Shown here piece by piece: positions 1 through 9,079 of a DNA stretch of 33,674 nucleotides; the first letter of the stretch is position 1, and each line of letters starts with the position of its first letter. Source of the DNA: Clostridiales bacterium (GTDB lineage Bacteria > Bacillota > Clostridia > Lachnospirales > CAMVHY01); contig JAISCN010000042.1 in NCBI GenBank assembly GCA_031265515.1, positions 1 to 33,674 on the forward strand, given 5' to 3'. The position numbers were made by a program, and so were the translations under genes. The notes under the pieces were generated by a model. The model made no database searches. It saw only the letters and a list, made by a program, of their open reading frames with translations, and was not told the origin of the DNA.

Positions 1-535
1 ACAAAATACAAATCAAAAATAAAATAAAAAAGATAACTAATATAGATCGTTAAAAAAACTAAATGGAATTATAATATTTAAATAAATTATATGAATTGTT
101 TTTATAAAATTATTTATCTGATGGAGAAAATTCAGTGAGTGAAGAATATATTACAGAATAAAGTATGATAATTGGATAATTGCATAATATTCAAACTCTA
201 GAAACAGAATTACCAAAAGTAAAGAACGATCTCAGAGTTGTTACTTACGTTAATCGAGTTTTACAGTATCTAACACCGGATTTAAATTTATCCATAAAAA
301 ATTTAAAAAATCTCAATCGTTGTTATAGTTAGTGTTCAGTGTGTATTTATTTTTTATATTTTTTGTTAACAAAAATAAGAATTTAAAAAGAATTAAATAG
401 AAATCCAGATTAGCAGATTTAATTAATCAAAAATGCAACGTATCAACAAAAAAACAAGGGTTTTAGAAATCACATAACCTTAAATATCTCAATATTTTTA
501 TTTAATTAATTTAAAAGGTGTGAAAATTATATCGT
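1..535. other. Leader region with possible decayed gene traces
   Basis: No intact gene is visible upstream of the coupling-protein gene. On the plus strand one frame reads from GTG at 135 through in-frame stops at 159 (TAA) and 177 (TAA), then stays open from TTG 180 to a TAG at 330-332, giving a 50-codon stretch with protein-like composition (ETELPKVKNDL, then RVVTYVNRVLQYLTPDLN). A second short open stretch near 400-470 reads LADLINQKCNVSTKKQGF. These could be remnants of a gene that once preceded virD4, but nothing is recognisable and chance cannot be excluded. Confidence 0.25.
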
Positions 536-2455
536 ATGATGAAATTTAGTAAAACAGTTTTTTTTATATTTTTAATTTTTGCTATTTTTATGTTCTGCTT
601 AGCTAATAGATTTTCTAGCTTAGTAACTGGTTTACAAAGCGGAGGGTTTTTCGAAAAATATTTTTATGCTATAAATAATTTCTTAACTAATTTTATAGAA
701 AAACCGTTTTATATTTCTACAAATAAAATTGATTTGATAATAGGCGTGGTTGGATTTTTTATACCTGTATCTATTTATCTGTACGCAAATACTGGAAGAA
801 CAAACTTCATGGTAGGTAAAGAACATGGATCGGCTGAGTGGGGTAAACACGGGAATATAAAACCTTTTTTGGATCCAAATCCAGAAAAAAATATGTTATT
901 TACTAGCAAAGAAGGAATGTCGACAGATACTAGAAGGACTTTTAGAAATAATAACGTAGTTATAATTGGTGGTTCGGGTTCTGGTAAAACTAGATTTTAT
1001 GTTAAACCAAATTTAATGCAATGTCATTCTAGTTATGTTATTACTGATCCAAAAGGCAGTCTAATTCATGAAACAGGAAGTATGTTAGAAAAGAATGGCT
1101 ATAAAGTAAAAATCTTTAACCTAGTTGATTTTACTAAAAGCGATAGATATAACTTTTTTGAATATATACACGATGAAAAAGATATTTTAAAATTAATAAC
1201 CAATCTTATAACTAATACTAACGGTAAAGACGCTAAGGGTGGAGACTTTTGGGAAAAAGCTGAAACAGCATTACTCGAAGCTCTTTTCGCATTTGTAAAC
1301 ATGGAAGCGCCAAAAGAAGAAAGAAATATTGCAACTGTTATGGAATTATTAAGACTTGCGGAAGTTAAAGAAGAAAACGAAAATTTTAAATCGCCATTAG
1401 ATATTTTGTTTGAAGATTTAAAATCTGAGAAACCTGATCACTTTGCAAGTAAACAGTACGACTTATTTAAATTAGCGGCTGGTAAAACGGCAAAAAGTAT
1501 TTTGGTTTCTGTTGGTGTGCGTTTAGCTACTTTTAATATTAAAGCTGTCAGCGATATGTTGTCTGAAGATACTATAGAATTAAATAAAGTTGGCGATGAA
1601 AAAACAGCTTTGTTTATTGTTCTCTCAGACTCAGATAAAACTTTTAATTTCTTAGCAGCTATGATGTATCAACAATTATTTGATTCTTTATTTTTGCGTG
1701 CTGAACAAAAATACGGAGGAAGATTGCCAGTTCATGTAAGATTTTTATTAGATGAGTTTGCAAATATAGGTTTGATACCAAATTTTGAAATTTATATAGC
1801 AACGATGAGAAGTCGTGAAATGTCAGTTAACGTAATTCTACAAAACGTAGCACAATTAAAAGGTTTGTATAAAGATACGTGGGAAACTATAACGGGTAAC
1901 TGCGATACTTTATTATTTTTAGGAGGAAAAGAGCAATCAACTCTAGAATATATATCTAAAATGATTGGAAAAACTACAGTTGATTTACGAACACAATCGC
2001 ACAGTAAAGGCGGACAAGGAAGTTATTCTGATAGTGGACAAGTAGTTGGTCGTGAATTAATAATGCCCGATGAAGTGGGTTTATTAGCTGGTGAAGAATG
2101 TATATTATCTGTCCGCGGTGTCAAACCGTTTAGATCTACGAAGTATGTTATAGAAAAACACAAAAGATATAAATTATTATCTGATTATAATGAAGATAAT
2201 AAATATATTATCAAAGATGCTGATACGAGAAAAATAGAAAAATATGAAAAAGAAGGAAAAGAAGTACCCAAAACAGCACAGCAAATTAGAGAAGCAAATT
2301 TTGCATCGCTAATGGCTGGAGAAATTACAGAAATAAATTTAGCTGACTTTATAGACGTAGAAGCCTTTAAACTTAGTATTGAGACACAAATGCTACAGAA
2401 TGAACTTGATGAGATTCAGAATAATCAAAAAGTCGCGGATTCAACGAATAAATAA
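536..2455 (+). CDS. VirD4/TraG-type type IV coupling protein (conjugation/secretion ATPase)
   Basis: This is an inner-membrane hexameric ATPase of the type IV secretion coupling family, which docks substrates (relaxase-DNA or protein effectors) and passes them to the secretion channel. It has 639 residues. Two N-terminal membrane segments lie at about 7-24 and 65-84. Walker A is GGSGSGKT (145-152), followed by the family hallmark DPKG (171-174), and Walker B is LLDEFANIG (404-412). The C-terminal tail (about 550-639) is charged and may serve substrate selection. Layout and motifs fit the VirD4 group of clostridial integrative conjugative elements. There are two consecutive ATG codons (536 and 539); AAAGGTG at 514-520 is the only Shine-Dalgarno-like site and sits rather far upstream. 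No relaxase, VirB4 or VirB6 gene is adjacent, so here it stands alone. It is followed by a hairpin terminator at 2518-2545. Confidence 0.93.
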   Translation: MMKFSKTVFFIFLIFAIFMFCLANRFSSLVTGLQSGGFFEKYFYAINNFLTNFIEKPFYISTNKIDLIIGVVGFFIPVSIYLYANTGRTNFMVGKEHGSAEWGKHGNIKPFLDPNPEKNMLFTSKEGMSTDTRRTFRNNNVVIIGGSGSGKTRFYVKPNLMQCHSSYVITDPKGSLIHETGSMLEKNGYKVKIFNLVDFTKSDRYNFFEYIHDEKDILKLITNLITNTNGKDAKGGDFWEKAETALLEALFAFVNMEAPKEERNIATVMELLRLAEVKEENENFKSPLDILFEDLKSEKPDHFASKQYDLFKLAAGKTAKSILVSVGVRLATFNIKAVSDMLSEDTIELNKVGDEKTALFIVLSDSDKTFNFLAAMMYQQLFDSLFLRAEQKYGGRLPVHVRFLLDEFANIGLIPNFEIYIATMRSREMSVNVILQNVAQLKGLYKDTWETITGNCDTLLFLGGKEQSTLEYISKMIGKTTVDLRTQSHSKGGQGSYSDSGQVVGRELIMPDEVGLLAGEECILSVRGVKPFRSTKYVIEKHKRYKLLSDYNEDNKYIIKDADTRKIEKYEKEGKEVPKTAQQIREANFASLMAGEITEINLADFIDVEAFKLSIETQMLQNELDEIQNNQKVADSTNK

Positions 2456-2511
2456 TGTTTTAATAAATTATTTTATTTCATAACAAAAAATATTTTCGAT
2501 TTTTTATTTTT

Positions 2512-4635
2512 TTAAAGAACAGAACTTTTGATTCTGTTTTTTCTTTGTTTGCATAACTGTTGACAACTAAAAACAAACAAAAAAATAAAAATTATCATGG
2601 TCACAGAAGATGAAGATTTTATAGCTACACATATCGATTTAGTAATATTAAAAGTTTCGGGTAATATAATTCCGCTAGCACTGACAATTACGGACAAAGA
2701 TGAGAAGACTAAAGAGAAAATATATTTTTGTCTGTAATTTTGTCTAATTAAATTTGTTGAAGTTTCCTGTTCTTCTTTTGTTTCAATTTTTTCTGCTATT
2801 TCTTCCGTATCTCTTGTTGCTGTTTGAAAATCCGGAAGATCCATTTGAGGTATGACCTTTTCAAAAGGTACGATTTCTCCATTTTGAACAAAAATACGGC
2901 GTGTCATTAAATGTATTTTGGAATTAGCGTTAGATATTTTTGCGGCTATCATAGATCTAACGTACGTTTTATTTTCTTCTATTAATTTTTCTGTCAATGA
3001 AATATAGAAATCTATATTTTGATTCTGAAACAAAAAATTTTTTAATTCTGGAATGGTCAGAAGAAGGAGCATCATATCTCTTTGAATTTTCGGTGAAATA
3101 TTAACTGATGATATTATACGCTCTACGACATGACAACATACACCGGGATCAAGAGTTCCTCTGTTTACTAATTCAGAAATACAATATAATGATATTAAAT
3201 TATAGTTATATTGTGGTGGTGAATAATTCAAACATGTTAAAATTTTACCAAAAAAACTATAGCCGGAATGCTCTCTAAAAATATTTTGCAATAAGTTTTG
3301 CACATGGTTATTCAACATTAATTCTTTTATTAATTCTTGTCTACCTTTGGTTATTAGAAAATCAAACAACCAAAGAAATGGTAAACTTTTACGATAAGGA
3401 TCTCTGTGAATTAGCTCTAATTCTATCTCCGCAATGTTTAAAAATATTTTTTTTATAGATTCATTAGATGAATTTCCTATTGTTTTTAATATAAATCTAG
3501 TTGCAGACTGTAAATCGTAGAATAATATATTAAAAATAATTAATATAATTTTTGTTTTTGGCTCATCTGGTAAATTTGCTATCATTTCTATAAATGGTGT
3601 AAACACAACTAAGGTACCGACGTCTCCATGTACAAATTTGTCTTTTAAAATATAAAGTATTTTGCTTATTCTGGATTCAACAGGAAGCGATAATAAAAAA
3701 GGTTCAATAGATTTAAAAGTTTCCTGATAAATTGTATCACAAAAATTTATAATTTGTTTTCGTAGTTGAATTTTAAAATAAATTTTGAATAGTCTTTCTC
3801 TGAATTTTATTGACAAAAGGCACGGAGATTGAACTATTGGATATGTAGCTTCAAAATTTAAAGTTTCGAAATTATTTTGCTCTAATGCAGAAAGTATTAT
3901 TGTCTCTCTAAATTCTAAAGATAACGATTCTATAAGTGGTATAGTTATTTGATAACAACGTGATGAAGATCCTCCTCTTAAATAAAAAAATAATAATGAT
4001 CTTTGTTGAAATTCACCTGGCAATATATTAAAAAACGATAATATATCTGCGATGTTTATTACTGGATTATAATCACATAAAACTATCTCTAGAACACTTG
4101 AAATAAAACACATTTTCAAGTAGTCTGATGAGTTTTCTGACAATCTTATAGAATTCATAGTATACCCAATTCTCAAAAAGCTAACAAATATCTCAACAGT
4201 TTCATTCATTGATAAACTTTCTAATATTGAAAGCACTAATGGAGTGCATCTAAAATTATATCTATCTCTCATGAGACGACGTATCAAATATCCTTTAATT
4301 ATCCCGAAACTGCAGCTGTGTTCTACTCTGGATAATTCTGTGAACAAATAACTAATTTCGAAATTTGACAGAGGATCTAACAAACTCATAAATCGAGTAT
4401 AAATTACACCATAAATATCGATATCTTGATCGTTTGCTTCTAAATATGTACTTAGGTGTGGATCCAAATTAATTAATAATTCTTTTAAAAAACAAACTGA
4501 AAAATTTTCGCTTGGAGCATTTAATTTACGTAACTTAGCTATGTGATCTTTAACCGCAACAAAACTATTTCTGTCAAAATTACTACTAACAATAAAATCT
4601 AGGATATTTTTTACTTGGAATTGCATTACAAGCAC
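2512..4635 (-). CDS. Unknown 707-aa helical protein with C-terminal two-helix membrane anchor
   Basis: I do not recognise this protein. Residues 1 to about 590 are leucine/isoleucine/phenylalanine-rich and look all-helical, in a way that could be an alpha-solenoid (HEAT/ARM-like), although no clean repeat register can be read by eye. Residues about 600-630 are a charged linker rich in Glu, Thr and Lys. Two membrane segments follow at about 638-658 and 678-695, separated by a short polar turn, and the protein ends in a basic tail. No signal peptide is visible. The listed start is GTG at 4635; ATG at 4626 is an equally good or better start, because a GAG sits 8 bases before it. The gene lies between the coupling protein and the kinase and is convergent with the former. 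Its paired C-terminal helices recur in several other unknown proteins of this window. A secreted or membrane-interface role is only inference. Confidence 0.8.
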   Translation of the reverse strand: MLVMQFQVKNILDFIVSSNFDRNSFVAVKDHIAKLRKLNAPSENFSVCFLKELLINLDPHLSTYLEANDQDIDIYGVIYTRFMSLLDPLSNFEISYLFTELSRVEHSCSFGIIKGYLIRRLMRDRYNFRCTPLVLSILESLSMNETVEIFVSFLRIGYTMNSIRLSENSSDYLKMCFISSVLEIVLCDYNPVINIADILSFFNILPGEFQQRSLLFFYLRGGSSSRCYQITIPLIESLSLEFRETIILSALEQNNFETLNFEATYPIVQSPCLLSIKFRERLFKIYFKIQLRKQIINFCDTIYQETFKSIEPFLLSLPVESRISKILYILKDKFVHGDVGTLVVFTPFIEMIANLPDEPKTKIILIIFNILFYDLQSATRFILKTIGNSSNESIKKIFLNIAEIELELIHRDPYRKSLPFLWLFDFLITKGRQELIKELMLNNHVQNLLQNIFREHSGYSFFGKILTCLNYSPPQYNYNLISLYCISELVNRGTLDPGVCCHVVERIISSVNISPKIQRDMMLLLLTIPELKNFLFQNQNIDFYISLTEKLIEENKTYVRSMIAAKISNANSKIHLMTRRIFVQNGEIVPFEKVIPQMDLPDFQTATRDTEEIAEKIETKEEQETSTNLIRQNYRQKYIFSLVFSSLSVIVSASGIILPETFNITKSICVAIKSSSSVTMIIFIFLFVFSCQQLCKQRKNRIKSSVL
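2518..2545 (+). terminator. Intrinsic terminator after virD4-like gene
   Basis: A 7-bp stem AACAGAA (2518-2524) pairs with TTCTGTT (2532-2538) around a 7-base loop, and the downstream arm runs into T-rich sequence. It overlaps the last codons of the convergent 707-residue gene, so it would terminate virD4 transcription inside the 3' end of that neighbour. Confidence 0.55.
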
Positions 4636-4870
4636 TCATTATTTTGTTTATATAATATCTTGTTCTTAATCATAGCATATCTATTGCGAGATACCGCGCA
4701 AAATTAATATTTAAGTTATTTTACTTATGTGTTTAGTTTAATTAATTTAAGTTTTCATATCTTCAGTTGTTTTTTTACGTATTCCTTAAGCGAAATGAAA
4801 TCCTTTGTTGAGATGAAAATAATTTAATAACATCTAATGAATAAACTAGAACTTATAATCTCAAACTACT

Positions 4871-4891
4871 CCGAATAAAAATAATTTTCGG
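4871..4891 (+). promoter_or_regulatory. Small hairpin just upstream of kinase start
   Basis: CCGAA (4871-4875) can pair with TTCGG (4887-4891) across an AT loop. The downstream arm runs into GGGG, the only purine-rich ribosome-binding candidate before the TTG start at 4904, and is followed by T8. The hairpin could mask the ribosome site or act as a weak upstream terminator; the stem is short. Confidence 0.25.
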
Positions 4892-4903
4892 GGCTGATTT
4901 TTT

Positions 4904-6499
4904 TTGCAAAGAGATATAGGTGATCTGAGGATATTACACAGAGATCATGCAGAATTAGATCGCTTTGTTGACGTATTAAACAACGGTAATGTTGGGCATC
5001 AATTTAGCTGCTGTATAGGTAATAGAGAATTCAACTTATATGTAGACGAAAAGCCTGATTCGCAAACAAGACAACTGGTCGTTCGAGATGTTAATAATAA
5101 TATTGAACAGGATCTCTCTATTGATTTAACTTCTTCCTCTTTTGATCAACCAACACGTTTAATTGTTGACAAATTGACTGATCAGTTACAAGATATGTTT
5201 GAAATACCGCCAAATAGCGAACTCCCCGATGTACCTCTTGTAAATTTAGAGCATCTTTTTAATGAAGAACTTCGCGCATCTAGAGATTTTGTCAGAGCTT
5301 TAGCTAGATCTCAATCTGAATCTAGTTCTTCTTCTCCTCCTAAAAAAACAAGTTTTTTTGATAGATTTCGAACTAAAACTGTGGCTCCTAAAGAAAATGC
5401 CCCTACTCAATTTCAAAATTTAGCCGAAGGAGGTCAAGGAAAAGTTTTTAAATTTGTACTTGACGGGCAGGAATATGTTGCAAAGAAAAATTTAAAGAGA
5501 AATTTACCAGCTACTGAAAATCAAACTGCTGATGTAGATCGTCTCACTGTTGACGCGGAACTTGAAATGTTAACAAAACCTGCTCCAATGGATCCACAAT
5601 TTGGGAATCAAAATCCATATAGAAGCGAAAATATTGGAGAAATTCCTGCGCTAGCTTGTGGACGCAAAGCACGTGAACAAGGAATAGTCACAGACCAACT
5701 AGCATTGCCAATGGCACTAAATATAGGTTCTTTAAATCGTGGCAATGAAAGCCGTACGAGAAATCCCCATGTTTTGACGATTTCACCATTTGTAAGTGGT
5801 AGACCATTTATTACAAGTATAGCAGGAAGGATAGTAGAACCTAGAGATATTGGAGAAGCATTAAAAACATTTTCGAGTTTAGCGGAAGCACTCAAACAGG
5901 CAAAAAATATCGGAATAGTAAATAGAGATATCAAACCGGAAAATCTTATGGTGGATAGAGATGGAAAAGTTACAATACTTGATTGGGGAAACTCTTACGT
6001 TAAAATTGGAACAGAAAACGAAGCACGAGAACAATTCACACTTTTAAATGATACTGGTTCTGCGGCTTATATGCCACCGGAACAAGTTTTTTGTACAACT
6101 CCAGATTGTTTTAACGATATGTATTCTACGGGAATGGTGCTATACGAAGCTATTTTTAGAACTCCAATTAAAGATTTATGTGGCGAAGTTGGTTTAAATG
6201 ATTCTATGAAAGCTCGGCGAATTATGTCTAGCAGAGCTCAATCAGAAAAAATGTTTCGTCAAATCGAAGAAAAATTTGATACAAAAGGATTACAATTTTG
6301 TGGAAATAATGAAGAATTGTATGATAGAATTATCGGATTAGCAAGATCAGCAACAAGCTTTGATCCAGAAGAAAGACCTACTCCAGAACAATTTCAAATT
6401 ATGATAAACGACATAAAAAGAGATTTTCCAGATATTTTTCCAAACGAAACACAACATTCAACAACAGAGAGATCTGCAAAGCCACCTGAAGAAAGATAA
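4904..6499 (+). CDS. Eukaryote-like Ser/Thr protein kinase with N-terminal extension
   Basis: This is a Hanks-type protein kinase that phosphorylates Ser/Thr on protein substrates. It has 531 residues. Residues 1 to about 165 are a novel N-terminal region ending in a Ser-rich linker (135-147). The kinase domain has a glycine loop GGQGKVF (176-182), an ATP lysine in VAKK (194/195), a catalytic loop NRDIKPEN (340-347; Asp342, Lys344 and Asn347 kept, the usual His replaced by Asn), DWG in place of DFG (360-362), PPE in place of APE (391-393), Asp406 and Arg491. It should therefore be active. Unlike housekeeping PknB/PrkC it has no membrane segment and no PASTA repeats, so it is cytosolic or exported. 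The start is uncertain: TTG at 4904 is the first start codon after a TGA (4895) and sits in a T8 run with a poor ribosome site. Base composition is much less AT-rich than in the neighbouring housekeeping genes. It may be a secreted effector (inference). Confidence 0.88.
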   Translation: MQRDIGDLRILHRDHAELDRFVDVLNNGNVGHQFSCCIGNREFNLYVDEKPDSQTRQLVVRDVNNNIEQDLSIDLTSSSFDQPTRLIVDKLTDQLQDMFEIPPNSELPDVPLVNLEHLFNEELRASRDFVRALARSQSESSSSSPPKKTSFFDRFRTKTVAPKENAPTQFQNLAEGGQGKVFKFVLDGQEYVAKKNLKRNLPATENQTADVDRLTVDAELEMLTKPAPMDPQFGNQNPYRSENIGEIPALACGRKAREQGIVTDQLALPMALNIGSLNRGNESRTRNPHVLTISPFVSGRPFITSIAGRIVEPRDIGEALKTFSSLAEALKQAKNIGIVNRDIKPENLMVDRDGKVTILDWGNSYVKIGTENEAREQFTLLNDTGSAAYMPPEQVFCTTPDCFNDMYSTGMVLYEAIFRTPIKDLCGEVGLNDSMKARRIMSSRAQSEKMFRQIEEKFDTKGLQFCGNNEELYDRIIGLARSATSFDPEERPTPEQFQIMINDIKRDFPDIFPNETQHSTTERSAKPPEER

Positions 6500-6516
6500 T
6501 TTATCTTTATTTTTTT
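6492..6516 (+). terminator. Intrinsic terminator after kinase gene
   Basis: A perfect 7-bp stem AAAGATA (6492-6498) / TATCTTT (6502-6508) with a 3-base loop is followed by A and seven T (6510-6516). It overlaps the kinase stop codon (6497-6499). Confidence 0.65.
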
Positions 6517-6572
6517 AAATCAAATTAAATTATACTTATTTTTTAACTTACAAATCTAATATTTGATTAAAA

Positions 6573-6821
6573 TTAATCAAAACTAAAAACAATTATTTTT
6601 AAAATATTATTATTCATAAAAGCTAATCCTGAATTTATTTTAAAATCATAATTTTTATTTTCTTGTTTAATTTTTATCTTGCTTTTTATGATACGCGCAA
6701 CGATAGGTGCGTGATTTGCCATTATTCCCATTTCTCCATTTTCTGTTTTAAATGTTGCTATATTGCATTTGTCGTATAGAATTTTTTTATTTTTTGATAT
6801 TAATAAAATTTTTAATTTCAT
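6573..6821 (-). CDS. atpC: ATP synthase F1 epsilon subunit, short form
   Basis: The epsilon subunit links the F1 rotor (gamma) to the c-ring and can restrain ATP hydrolysis. The 82 residues match the N-terminal beta-sandwich domain of the family: a VT-type start strand, TENGEMGIMANHAPIVARI at about 26-44 (the family hallmark GxxGIxxNHxP), then strands carrying KIK and the SGLAFMNN turn. The usual epsilon is about 130-140 residues, with a C-terminal two-helix domain that does the inhibiting; that domain is absent, and the sequence after the TAA holds no trace of it. atpC normally follows atpD, but here no other atp gene is adjacent: the gene sits alone between the kinase and efp. Either the rest of the operon lies elsewhere or this is a leftover. 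The ribosome site is weak. Confidence 0.8.
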   Translation of the reverse strand: MKLKILLISKNKKILYDKCNIATFKTENGEMGIMANHAPIVARIIKSKIKIKQENKNYDFKINSGLAFMNNNILKIIVFSFD

Positions 6822-6964
6822 ATATGCACCATTAAAATTAGATCTTAAATAAATTATTTTATTATTTTTTAAAATCTAAATTTATTTTAAAATATTTTTC
6901 AAAAATTTGATTATTAATACTTAAAATTCTTATGTAAAATTTATGATAGATTAAAAAAATTGTT

Positions 6965-6993
6965 TTGCTATTCTTAGTATTTTTTTGTATAAA
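6965..6993 (+). promoter_or_regulatory. Probable sigma-A promoter for efp-cca
   Basis: -35 TTGCTA (6965-6970), a 17-base spacer and -10 TATAAA (6988-6993) lie 33 bases before the efp start and upstream of its ribosome site GAGG (7012-7015). Confidence 0.5.
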
Positions 6994-7025
6994 AATATTT
7001 TTTATTTTATCGAGGATATATTTTT

Positions 7026-7583
7026 ATGATGACAGCTGGAGATTTTAGAAACGGAATTACTATCAAACTAGATAGTAATTTATATACAGTAATAGAATTT
7101 CAACACGTTAAACCAGGAAAAGGAGCAGCATTTGTTAGAACAAAATTAAAAAACATAATTTCAGGAGGTGTTATAGAAAAAACATTTAGGCCCACAGAAA
7201 AAATTTTACGTGCTTATATAGATCAGAGAAAAATGATTTATTTATATCGTGATAACGATTTAGTTTATTTTATGGATGAAAAAACCTATGAACAAGTTTA
7301 TTATAATGTAAAAACGATAGGGCAAAATTTAAAATTTATTAAAGAAAATGAAATAGTAAAAATAATGTCATACAATGAAAATTTGGTAGGTATCGAAATT
7401 CCACTAACAGTCGAATTAAAAATAATCGAAACAGAACCAGGATTAAAAGGAGATACTGCTACGAATGTTATGAAACAAGCGAAACTTGAAACAGGATCAA
7501 TTATAAATGTTCCATTGTTTATAAATATAGATGATATTGTAAAAATTGATACCAGAACAGGAGAATACATTGGACGAGCGTAG
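7026..7583 (+). CDS. efp: Translation elongation factor P
   Basis: EF-P binds between the P and E sites of the ribosome and rescues stalling at polyproline stretches. The 185 residues give the full three-domain family length. The N-terminal KOW-like domain carries the loop HVKPGKGAAFVR with Lys32, the position that is post-translationally modified in many bacteria. The later domains show the usual VELKIIETEPGLKGDTA block and a C-terminal PLFINIDDIVKIDTRTGEY segment. The ATG at 7026 is followed directly by a second ATG; GAGG at 7012-7015 gives good spacing to either. No EF-P modification enzyme is seen in the window. The 3' end overlaps the start of the CCA-adding enzyme gene, so the two are probably co-transcribed and translationally coupled. 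Confidence 0.97.
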   Translation: MMTAGDFRNGITIKLDSNLYTVIEFQHVKPGKGAAFVRTKLKNIISGGVIEKTFRPTEKILRAYIDQRKMIYLYRDNDLVYFMDEKTYEQVYYNVKTIGQNLKFIKENEIVKIMSYNENLVGIEIPLTVELKIIETEPGLKGDTATNVMKQAKLETGSIINVPLFINIDDIVKIDTRTGEYIGRA

Positions 7584-8805
7584 TTTCTATGTTCCAATAG
7601 AAACTAAGTATGTTTTAAAAAAACTTTATAAAAATAATTTTAGTGCCTATTTAGTTGGTGGTTGCATAAGGGATTTTTTGCTAAATAAAAATCCAAAAGA
7701 TTTCGATATTGCAACGAGTGCTTTGCCCAATGATATCAAAAAAATATTTTATAAAACTGTAAGTATAGGCATAAAACATGGAACTATAATAGTGATCGTT
7801 AACAAAAAAAATATAGAAATTACAACGTTTAGAATCGACGGCAATTATAAAAATTTTAGAAAACCAGACAAAGTTTTTTTTATTGATAGACTAAATCAAG
7901 ATTTAGCAAGACGTGATTTTACTATCAATGCGATGGCTTATGATTTTAAAAATAAAAAAATTATTGATTTATATGACGGAAAAAATGATATTAAAAAAAA
8001 AATTATAAGATGCGTTGGAAATGCAAACGAAAGATTTAAAGAAGATGCATTGAGAATGTTAAGATCTTTGAGATTTGCTATGAATTTAAATTTTGATATA
8101 GAAAAAAAAACTTATAGAGCGCTAAAAAATAATATTGAGTTAATAAAATTTATTAGCTATGAAAGAATACGCGACGAGTTTTTAAAATTAATTTCTTCTA
8201 GAAAATTAGATAAATTATACTTAATATGTGATTGTGAAATATTAAAAATCATATCTAAAGACTTGTATGACTATATTTCTAAAAATTTAGATTATATAAA
8301 AAAAAATTTGAGTAATTTAAAAGATAAAAAATATATTTTTTTGCTAATCGTATTATTAAAAGATTTAGATAAAAAAAAAATAATTGAGATTTTAAAATTA
8401 TTTAAGATAGATACGAAAAGTATTAGATTAATAAAAAATATAATTGAATTTATAAATATCAAGCTAGCTGTAAAAGATAATTATTATGAATTAAAAAAAA
8501 TAATATTTAAATTAGGTTTTGAGAATCTATTTATATTATTAGATATTCAAAAAGATATTTTTATAGATGATTTTATATATATGAAAACAATTAGCAAGAT
8601 AAAAAGTATTATAAAAAACAAAATCAAAAACGAGTGTGTATTTCTAAAAGATATGAAACTAAATGGAGACGATTTAAAAAAAATAAATATAAAAGACAAA
8701 AATATTGGTTTTATTTTAAATAAGTTACTGGATTTGTGTCATAAAGACAATTCTTTTAATGATAGATGCTTTATGTTAAATTACGTAAAAAATAATTTTA
8801 TCTAA
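7570..8805 (+). CDS. cca: CCA-adding tRNA nucleotidyltransferase (class II)
   Basis: This enzyme adds or repairs the 3' CCA of tRNAs, and the tRNA genes just downstream indeed encode no CCA. The nucleotidyltransferase head has LVGGCIRD (about 29-35), the metal-binding pair DFDIATS (about 44-50), RRDFTINAMA and the nucleotide-selecting block RFKEDALRMLRSLRFA. The C-terminal half is Lys/Ile/Asn-rich and helical, as expected for the neck, body and tail. I prefer TTG at 7570 (411 residues) because AGGAG at 7559-7563 is correctly spaced from it; the in-frame TTG at 7546 lies deeper inside efp and has no such site. With this start the gene overlaps efp by 14 bases, suggesting translational coupling. 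The gene is extremely AT-rich, with only four G/C in bases 8281-8340. Confidence 0.95.
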   Translation: MDERSFYVPIETKYVLKKLYKNNFSAYLVGGCIRDFLLNKNPKDFDIATSALPNDIKKIFYKTVSIGIKHGTIIVIVNKKNIEITTFRIDGNYKNFRKPDKVFFIDRLNQDLARRDFTINAMAYDFKNKKIIDLYDGKNDIKKKIIRCVGNANERFKEDALRMLRSLRFAMNLNFDIEKKTYRALKNNIELIKFISYERIRDEFLKLISSRKLDKLYLICDCEILKIISKDLYDYISKNLDYIKKNLSNLKDKKYIFLLIVLLKDLDKKKIIEILKLFKIDTKSIRLIKNIIEFINIKLAVKDNYYELKKIIFKLGFENLFILLDIQKDIFIDDFIYMKTISKIKSIIKNKIKNECVFLKDMKLNGDDLKKINIKDKNIGFILNKLLDLCHKDNSFNDRCFMLNYVKNNFI

Positions 8806-8898
8806 AATTTATTTTAATTTTTTTTACGAAAAAATAAAATTTCATATAGAATCTTAAACGGTGTTTTGTTTTTGAATTTAGTTTTTATTTTTTTATTT

Positions 8899-8971
8899 GC
8901 TTTCGTAGCTCAGTTGGCAGAGCACATCCTTGGTAAGGATGAGGTCGTCGGTTCAAATCCGATCGAAAGCT
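8899..8971 (+). tRNA. tRNA-Thr (GGT anticodon)
   Basis: Acceptor stem GCTTTCG (8899-8905) pairs with CGAAAGC (8964-8970). The anticodon arm CATCC-TTGGTAA-GGATG has anticodon GGT, which reads ACC/ACT. The T arm GTCGG-TTCAAAT-CCGAT is present. The 3' CCA is not encoded. Confidence 0.95.
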
Positions 8972-8990
8972 GATTTTGTTTTTGAATTTT

Positions 8991-9079
8991 GGAGAGATGG
9001 CTGAGTGGTTAAAAGCGACAGTCTCGAAAACTGTTATACATCTAAAAATGTATCGAGGGTTCGAATCCCTCTCTCTCCG
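8991..9079 (+). tRNA. tRNA-Ser (CGA anticodon)
   Basis: Acceptor GGAGAGA (8991-8997) pairs with TCTCTCC (9072-9078), discriminator G. The anticodon stem ACAGT/ACTGT encloses CTCGAAA (anticodon CGA, reads TCG). A long class II variable arm with ATACAT/ATGTAT pairing follows, as expected for Ser. It lies 19 bases after tRNA-Thr, probably in the same transcript. The 3' CCA is not encoded. Confidence 0.95.
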
